Source: a virus. From it: a DNA stretch of 45,600 bases. Where the stretch lies: positions 1-45,600 of the IMG/VR virus record IMGVR_UViG_3300045977_000226; one strand, 5' to 3'. Shown here in pieces: positions 42,123 to 45,600 of this stretch (positions are counted from its first letter, which is position 1; each line of letters begins with the position of its first letter). The notes below the pieces were generated by a model. That model ran no database searches and was not told the origin of the DNA. It saw only the letters and a program-made list of their open reading frames with translations. The position numbers and the translations under genes were made by a program.

Positions 42123-42986
42123 CTACAGGTTCTCGAACAACGGCATTGCCTGCGTGCCATCGGCTTGCGCCGAATCTGTTGAACTAATCGGCCTGATTGG
42201 CGGATTCGACGAACTCTCCCTTGCTGTTGAGCTCGTACCAAACCTCTCACCGGTGGCGGCAGCTGAGCCCCTCCATCCGGTGGCGGCAGCTGAGCCCCTC
42301 CATCCGGTGGCGGCAGCTGAGCCCCTCTCACCGGTGGCGGCAGCTGAGCCCCTCTCACCGGTGGCGGCAGCTGAGCCCCTCCATCCGGTGGCGGCAGCTG
42401 AGCCCCTCCATCCGGTGGCGGCAGCTGAGCCCCTCTCACCGGTGGCGGCAGCTGAGCCCCTCTCACCGGTGGCGGCAGCTGAGCCCCTCCATCCGGTGGC
42501 GGCAGCTGAGCCCCTCGCGGCGTGCTCGCTCCAGGCACGGCGTCCATCGAGGGTCATCACTATCGCTCCGACCCAATTGCCGGAATAGACGAGCTCGCCT
42601 GTTTGGAATTTGCATTTGCCGGAGATGTCGATGATCAGCGCGGGATCGACTGCATACACGAGCCAGAGCGCGTCGCGGTATTCAGGCTCCATCCCTTCGC
42701 CCAGCTCGAAGCCCCATGCCCAACCGTGGATCCCGTTGCCGCATTCTGGTTTTGGATCCCAGTCCGGCGCTGTGACATGGTCCCCGACCTTGGTCGGATG
42801 TTTGAATCCACCGTATGCGGATCCGTCGGTACCGACGCATTTCACGACAAGGACGCGGTTGCCATTGTTCGTCCATTGAAAGCGTGGTGTGATCGGCGCT
42901 GGCTGCTCTGCGTTTTTTTCCGCAACGTTCGTTGCTGGTTTGTTCTCAGCCTTCTTCTTAACAGTCTTCACAGCTGCAGTCCTCAA
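42123..42986 (-). CDS. DUF7666-like protein with a 9-residue C-terminal repeat
   Basis: A 287-residue protein. After a basic, disordered 35 residues, residues 40-150 form a domain like DUF7666 (VLVVKCVGTDGSAYGGFKHP, WDPKPECGNGIHGWAWG, LWLVYAVDPALIIDISGKCK). Residues 159-248 are ten copies of GSAAATG(W/E)R, followed by a short unique tail. Similar Ala/Thr/Gly repeats after this domain occur in phages and may form a beta-solenoid. The annotated start is TTG 42986; a GTG at 42971 with GAGG upstream is equally possible. Confidence 0.75.
   Translation of the reverse strand: MRTAAVKTVKKKAENKPATNVAEKNAEQPAPITPRFQWTNNGNRVLVVKCVGTDGSAYGGFKHPTKVGDHVTAPDWDPKPECGNGIHGWAWGFELGEGMEPEYRDALWLVYAVDPALIIDISGKCKFQTGELVYSGNWVGAIVMTLDGRRAWSEHAARGSAAATGWRGSAAATGERGSAAATGERGSAAATGWRGSAAATGWRGSAAATGERGSAAATGERGSAAATGWRGSAAATGWRGSAAATGERFGTSSTARESSSNPPIRPISSTDSAQADGTQAMPLFENL
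42243..42512. repeat. 27-bp tandem repeat, ten copies, with a higher-order pattern
   Basis: Ten 27-bp units encode GSAAATG(W/E)R on the minus strand. Two unit types, differing in the last codons (CCTCCA versus CCTCTC on the plus strand), follow the order W-E-E-W-W-E-E-W-W-E from the start of the gene. That gives a 4-unit (108-bp) super-repeat and suggests expansion by whole blocks. Recombination or misassembly could alter the copy number. Confidence 0.92.
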
Positions 42987-43016
42987 TGTGTGTATCGCGC
43001 CGAATGTTTTAAGGGG

Positions 43017-43112
43017 CTACAGCGCGGACGACAGAACCCTCAGGTGAAAGGCGGTCCCGCGCTGCCGGTAAATCCGGGCCCCTTGTCTGACGCACCGCGG
43101 TTTTTTTTCCAT
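43017..43112 (-). CDS. Possible small protein (31 residues)
   Basis: ATG 43110-43112 opens a 31-codon frame ending in TAG; GGAGGAG lies six bases before it, a strong ribosome binding site for such a gap. The product is basic (MEKKPRCVRQGARIYRQRG). An A8 run follows the second codon. Transcription would come from the Cro side. The signal may be genuine but the frame is short. Confidence 0.35.
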   Translation of the reverse strand: MEKKPRCVRQGARIYRQRGTAFHLRVLSSAL

Positions 43113-43319
43113 TTCACACTCCTCCGTTTGGGAGAGGGTTCAATAGCCCCGCGAGACGTCAGAGAGGTTTGATCGTGCCGGCCGGATCAGCTTTTAAAGG
43201 CCTACTCCGGCTCCCGTCTTGCAAGACCCGGGTTTACTTGCTCCCCGGAGGTATCCACGGGCAGTCACCCTTGCTGTGTTGGTTATGGCGCGCCACTTTC
43301 CGCGCTGCAGCACGATCAA
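43113..43319. other. Region without a confident gene next to the tRNA
   Basis: The sequence between the tRNA 3' end and the small frame at 43112 holds short open frames on both strands without good start signals. I see no terminator or large repeat. It may be untranslated leader or hold regulatory signals. Confidence 0.4.
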
Positions 43320-43392
43320 TTGCGGGGGAGGGATTCGAACCCATCGACCTGCAGGTTATGAGCCTGCCGAGCTACCGCTGCTCTACCCCGCT
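43320..43392 (-). tRNA. tRNA-Met(CAT), initiator-like, with a bulged T stem
   Basis: On the minus strand the cloverleaf is: acceptor AGCGGGG/CCCCGCA with a 1:72 A-A mismatch and six good pairs, D arm GAGC-AGCGGTA-GCTC, anticodon arm GCAGG-CTCATAA-CCTGC (anticodon CAT), variable AGGTC, T arm GATGGG-TTCGAAT-CCCTC. The 1:72 mismatch and A11-T24 pair are initiator features; the three G-C pairs expected in the initiator anticodon stem are not all present (A29-T41). The T stem pairs only if one T is bulged. CCA is not encoded. It may be functional or degenerate. Confidence 0.82.
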
Positions 43393-43399
43393 GCACAAC

Positions 43400-43624
43400 T
43401 TATTTGCTTCGTTTCTTGTCTGGCGCCTGGGTCAACGCCGACGCGGCAAGAGATTTAAGCTCGGCCGCGGAGCACGCCTCGGTGTAGACGAATATGGGGC
43501 GGCCTTTCGGCGACTCACCACTGGCGCCTACGTAGATGACGCCGCTGGCGCCGATGTCCTTCATGCTGGCTAAAATCTTTCCGGCAATCTTCGAGACGCG
43601 CTTGCTGGTCTTTTCGTTTTTCAT
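43400..43624 (-). CDS. Small hypothetical protein (74 residues)
   Basis: A basic N-terminal helix (MKNEKTSKRVSKIAGKILASM) followed by a small beta segment (GVIYVGASGESPKGRPIFVYTE) and a basic end. It begins 3 bases after the preceding stop and lies next to the tRNA gene. Function unknown; early expression is expected from the Cro side. Confidence 0.6.
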   Translation of the reverse strand: MKNEKTSKRVSKIAGKILASMKDIGASGVIYVGASGESPKGRPIFVYTEACSAAELKSLAASALTQAPDKKRSK

Positions 43625-43627
43625 AAG

Positions 43628-43804
43628 TCACTTCGCTCCAAATTCGACCGTCAGTGTTTTTGCCGGCGATCCCTCGCCGTTCGTTACCCGCGCGCTCACC
43701 GGCTGCTTGTCCCCGATGATCTGCAGGAGTCCGCTGTCCTCGGGCGTTTCCGCCCTCAGTACGATCGACGGTTTGCCATCGACGTAACTGAACTCGACCT
43801 TCAT
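43628..43804 (-). CDS. Small hypothetical protein (58 residues)
   Basis: ATG 43804 overlaps the preceding stop (ATGA), excluding the longer frame. The protein is mainly beta strands (MKVEFSYVDGKPSIVLRAE; AKTLTVEFG), possibly a small barrel. No family recognised. Confidence 0.6.
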   Translation of the reverse strand: MKVEFSYVDGKPSIVLRAETPEDSGLLQIIGDKQPVSARVTNGEGSPAKTLTVEFGAK

Positions 43805-44025
43805 TCGCGCTCCGTCCCCAGGTGGCCGCCTACCATCTCGCACTGGCGCTTTACTTCTTCCTCGACCGTGTTACCTAACATGAAGATCTGGAACCGCCGG
43901 AGGTTTTCCCGGCTCATCAGGATCACGTCCGTATCGCGTCCATCAACCGATCGCGCAAGCTTCACCAGGTGAGCTCCGATTTTCGTCGCGCGAATGCCGT
44001 TGCCGAGATCGACGGTTTCAGTCAT
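43801..44025 (-). CDS. Small hypothetical protein (74 residues)
   Basis: ATG 44025 overlaps the stop of the 30-residue gene at 44022 (ATGA). The protein has an alpha/beta look (IRATKIGAHLVKLARSVDGRD; TDVILMSRENLRRFQIFML) and an acidic C-terminus. The longer frame from 44142 lies in other genes. Function unknown. Confidence 0.6.
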   Translation of the reverse strand: MTETVDLGNGIRATKIGAHLVKLARSVDGRDTDVILMSRENLRRFQIFMLGNTVEEEVKRQCEMVGGHLGTERE

Positions 44026-44114
44026 TCGGGAAGCCTCAGAACAACGAACTCGATGAACAGCATCACTGCCCAGATGTACCCGTAGGCGATCAGGAATGTC
44101 TTCAGCGCTTTCAT
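44022..44114 (-). CDS. Very small membrane protein (30 residues)
   Basis: ATG 44112-44114 overlaps the preceding stop and its own TGA overlaps the next ATG, so both ends show translational coupling. The product is a single hydrophobic helix with a basic start (MKALKTFLIAYGYIWAVMLF, then IEFVVLRLPE). Such tiny membrane proteins in early phage regions can affect host membranes or other phages, but this is only a possibility. Confidence 0.6.
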   Translation of the reverse strand: MKALKTFLIAYGYIWAVMLFIEFVVLRLPE

Positions 44115-44299
44115 CGGATGAACCCTCTTTTCCGGAGTTCATGAACCCTGCACGCTTCCTCTCGTCTCAGAGTGCGCCGGGCTTCCTCCAGCAGGCCACG
44201 ACGCTTCCTAGCAGCTTGAACGTCACGGATTGTTGCAATGATCAAGAACGCCACGATTGCCGCGCACCCGATCACGATTGCCCATTGAGTCCAAGTCAT
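44111..44299 (-). CDS. Small membrane-anchored protein (62 residues)
   Basis: ATG 44299 overlaps the preceding stop. An N-terminal membrane helix (WAIVIGCAAIVAFLIIATI) is followed by a very basic helix (RKRRGLLEEARRTLRREEACRVHELRKRG). The topology puts the basic tail in the cytoplasm. Function unknown; it is next to another membrane peptide. Confidence 0.6.
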   Translation of the reverse strand: MTWTQWAIVIGCAAIVAFLIIATIRDVQAARKRRGLLEEARRTLRREEACRVHELRKRGFIR

Positions 44300-44517
44300 G
44301 CGCTCACCTTTCCAAGGAACCATTCCTTCGCGGTTCGGCGCGGCTCTGCGATCTTTCCCTCGCGCCTCAATTGATCCCACGTGGTCTTGTTGTTTCTGAC
44401 GAGGTCATAGGCCGCCCAGTAGTCCGATCCGCACAGTCCGCGCGTTGTGGCGGCACGGTTGCACCCTGGGCGACGGCAGCGCTCCGGAAGAGGCATAGCG
44501 ACAGTGCGCTCTCTCAT
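44296..44517 (-). CDS. Small zinc-finger-like protein (73 residues)
   Basis: Cys residues in RCRRPGCNRAATTRGLCGSDYW fit a C-x4-C-x8-C zinc-knuckle pattern seen in small phage proteins ('C..pgC..p...rGlC..Hy'). The rest is polar (AYDLVRNNKTTWDQLRREGK). It starts in ATGA overlap with the Cro-like gene and is the second gene of the lytic operon. A nucleic-acid role is possible. Confidence 0.65.
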   Translation of the reverse strand: MRERTVAMPLPERCRRPGCNRAATTRGLCGSDYWAAYDLVRNNKTTWDQLRREGKIAEPRRTAKEWFLGKVSA

Positions 44518-44723
44518 GCGGCTCTCCGGCGCTTGCCTTTCATTAGTTCCTTCATCGGAACGCCGAGCGCATCCGCCAACTTCTTAACATTTCCAGGTCT
44601 TCCGCTGCCTCTGTTGAGCATGTCGCGCACACCAGACCTCTTCAGTCCCGCCTTCTCAGCAATGGTTCGCGGGGTGAATCCCTGCTCTGCCATTGCGGTC
44701 TTGAGTGGTCTTAAGTCGTACAT
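44514..44723 (-). CDS. Cro-like XRE-family regulator
   Basis: A 69-residue helix-turn-helix protein: FTPRTIAEKAGLKRSGVRDMLN is the HTH and GNVKKLADALGVPMKEL the following helices of the XRE fold. It is the first gene of the leftward (minus) unit and diverges from the repressor gene, the standard Cro position. A TTGACA at 44756-44761 (minus strand) and a weak CAACAT 17 bp later lie immediately upstream; with this start the mRNA would be nearly leaderless. Confidence 0.85.
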   Translation of the reverse strand: MYDLRPLKTAMAEQGFTPRTIAEKAGLKRSGVRDMLNRGSGRPGNVKKLADALGVPMKELMKGKRRRAA

Positions 44724-44724
44724 T

Positions 44725-44759
44725 GCAGCGTTATGTTGCCCATGCAGCTTTATGTTGTC
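44725..44759. promoter_or_regulatory. Direct-repeat operator and promoter between the divergent regulators
   Basis: Two copies of GCAGCNTTATGTTGNC (44725-44740 and 44744-44759; 14 of 16 identical) lie 19 bp apart, so roughly two helical turns. On the minus strand a perfect -35 TTGACA (44756-44761) overlaps the second copy and a -10-like CAACAT (44733-44738) lies inside the first. Repressor or Cro bound there would block the lytic promoter. Confidence 0.7.
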
Positions 44760-44788
44760 AAGCGTTTCTTGGCGAATATTGGCGTTTT

Positions 44789-45247
44789 ATGTCGGAAACT
44801 TTGCCCCCAATGGCGCGCAAAACGCTTACGCCGCGGGAGCGGTCTTACCTTGAAGAGATCGGGGACAGAATTCGAACCTCTAGGGAAGCGAAGGACTGGA
44901 CCCAAGATCAACTCGTCGAAAAGGCAAAGCGGCAGGGCATTGGGATGAGCCGAAGGACTCTGGGCGCGATCGAAAAAGGTATCCACAATGTTTCCGCCGT
45001 GTCACTGATCGGAATCTTTCATGCGCTGCGGATGGATAGAGCCGAGTTGGAGAGAGTTGATCAACTTGCGGCCGAGGAAGAAGAGGCGATTCTATCTATT
45101 GTGAGAAACCTCACGCCGGGTCAGCGCGCCGCAACGATATCGATGATGAAGGAGTTTTTCAGGTCAGCTTCGCGGCCAGACCCTGTCAAGGTCATCGACG
45201 TCGCGATTCGCGATGGAACCGACGAATCGAAAGCCTCGGGAGAATAG
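44789..45247 (+). CDS. CI-like repressor, XRE family, without autoprotease domain
   Basis: A 152-residue protein. The HTH is at about residues 24-65 (IRTSREAKDWTQDQLVEKA; MSRRTLGAIEKGIHNVSAVSL). The C-terminus (AILSIVRNLTPGQRAATISM) is a short helical dimerisation-type segment. There is no LexA/S24 peptidase domain, so induction by RecA-stimulated self-cleavage is unlikely. Two ATG codons are possible (44789 and 44810), neither with a good binding site. It is the only regulator on the plus strand and is followed by the likely lysogeny-expressed genes. Confidence 0.82.
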   Translation: MSETLPPMARKTLTPRERSYLEEIGDRIRTSREAKDWTQDQLVEKAKRQGIGMSRRTLGAIEKGIHNVSAVSLIGIFHALRMDRAELERVDQLAAEEEEAILSIVRNLTPGQRAATISMMKEFFRSASRPDPVKVIDVAIRDGTDESKASGE

Positions 45248-45250
45248 GGC

Positions 45251-45309
45251 CAGCGCGCGTGTACGATCTCACGCACCTTTTCATTGAACGCGACACCTGA
45301 CGCGCGCTG
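45251..45309. repeat. Inverted repeat downstream of the repressor gene
   Basis: CAGCGCGCGT (45251-45260) and ACGCGCGCTG (45300-45309) are perfect 10-bp inverted repeats with a 39-base loop, just after the repressor stop. No T run follows. It could be a protein-binding site or a weak terminator. The rest of the gap to 45454 holds no gene; I see no convincing promoter in it. Confidence 0.5.
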
Positions 45310-45447
45310 ACCCCTAAGGGAGGGGACAGTTGCTAATTTATTTTCGGGTCACGCACGGCACTAGTACAAATACTGTCAGGCTCTTGCTCGATTGCTAAAA
45401 AGTTGTCCCGGAGAAACCTTGGTTCATGTTCTGTCGTCAACGGAGGA

Positions 45448-45600
45448 CGAAATTGTGGAGCGGCAAAAGTCGATTACTGAAGAGCTGGCGGATCTCATAG
45501 AGCTTCGAGCCAAAGGGCATCTATCCGAGGATGAATTCACAAAGGCCAAGGCTCGAGTGCTCGATGAGCGCGCGACCGTGGGTCCTTCCCAGCCTCCTCC
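45448..45600. repeat. Terminal overlap of a circular contig, right copy
   Basis: This 153-bp segment repeats bases 1-148 with five more bases (CGATT at 45471-45475). The right copy keeps the reading frame of the SHOCT gene and is the more reliable version. Confidence 0.9.
45455..45600 (+). CDS. SHOCT-domain membrane protein, true 5' end (continues at base 24)
   Basis: The GTG at 45455-45457 has GGAGG eight bases upstream (45442-45446). The frame reads MERQKSITEELADLIELR, the SHOCT helices, and runs off the contig end; in the circle it continues at base 24 to the stop at 648-650. This is the correct start for the gene described at 6-650. Confidence 0.8.
   Translation, partial: MERQKSITEELADLIELRAKGHLSEDEFTKAKARVLDERATVGPSQPP

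Noticed and set aside
42243-42512. Possible CRISPR array
   Set aside because: Units are contiguous with no spacers and lie within a coding frame.
41923-42588. Plus-strand frame of 221 residues over the 27-bp repeat
   Set aside because: The repeat unit is a multiple of three and open on both strands; the minus frame has a real domain in front of the repeats, and the plus frame has none.
45311-45454. A promoter for the SHOCT gene
   Set aside because: AT-rich hexamers are present, but no pair has a good match and spacing; transcription may simply continue from the repressor gene.

Overview
The window is essentially one complete temperate, tailed (siphovirus-type) phage genome. Bases 1-148 recur at 45448-45600, so the contig closes into a circle of about 45.45 kb; the two copies differ by one 5-bp indel. 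Head genes are of the HK97 type (P27 small terminase, large terminase, portal, ClpP-like protease, HK97-fold capsid, gp6-like connector). Tail genes are of the long, flexible type (frameshifted G/GT chaperones, tape measure). An integrase, a candidate excisionase and divergent repressor/Cro genes mark a lysogenic lifestyle. One plus-strand gene has a C-terminal domain of a kind I associate with pseudopilin-like proteins of Acidobacteriota, so an acidobacterial soil host is possible, but this is a weak inference.

Almost every gene is on the minus strand, read from high to low coordinates, with ATGA, TGATG or TTGA stop/start overlaps. From the immunity region at 44.7 kb the order is: Cro-like regulator, small membrane and zinc-binding proteins (44.5-43.4 kb), an initiator-like tRNA-Met (43.3 kb), a DUF7666-like protein with a 9-residue repeat (42.1-43.0 kb), a recombination set (Sak4-like ATPase, HNH-like protein, PD-(D/E)XK exonuclease), a ParB-like protein, an SF2 helicase, a DUF5131 protein, excisionase and integrase. 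The attP core (33341-33381) is the 3' half of a tRNA-Gln(CUG) gene and lies just past the integrase, inside this co-directional array. Beyond it are the replication initiator with internal repeats, a DnaC-like loader, a ParB/DUF1064 fusion broken by one base, a C2H2 zinc-finger protein, HNH, terminase and head genes. Integration would therefore separate the early module from the replication and late modules.

Between head and lysis genes lies an unusual cassette (16.0-20.1 kb) of three glycosyltransferases, a kinase-fold protein and a methyltransferase. Then follow a GH108 lysozyme, a holin candidate, a secreted protein, head-tail joining and tail genes, the tape measure and receptor-binding or tail-tip proteins (2.1-8.2 kb).

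The only plus-strand genes are the repressor (44.8 kb) and, through the circle junction, a likely lysogenic-conversion group: SHOCT/pseudopilin-like membrane protein, a tiny Cys-rich protein, a fatty-acid hydroxylase/sterol desaturase-like membrane enzyme and two small proteins. The most interesting leads are the glycan cassette, the tRNA-Gln attP with flanking arm-like repeats and its position in the lytic array, the capsid precursor with an N-terminal membrane segment, and the higher-order repeat in the DUF7666-like gene.
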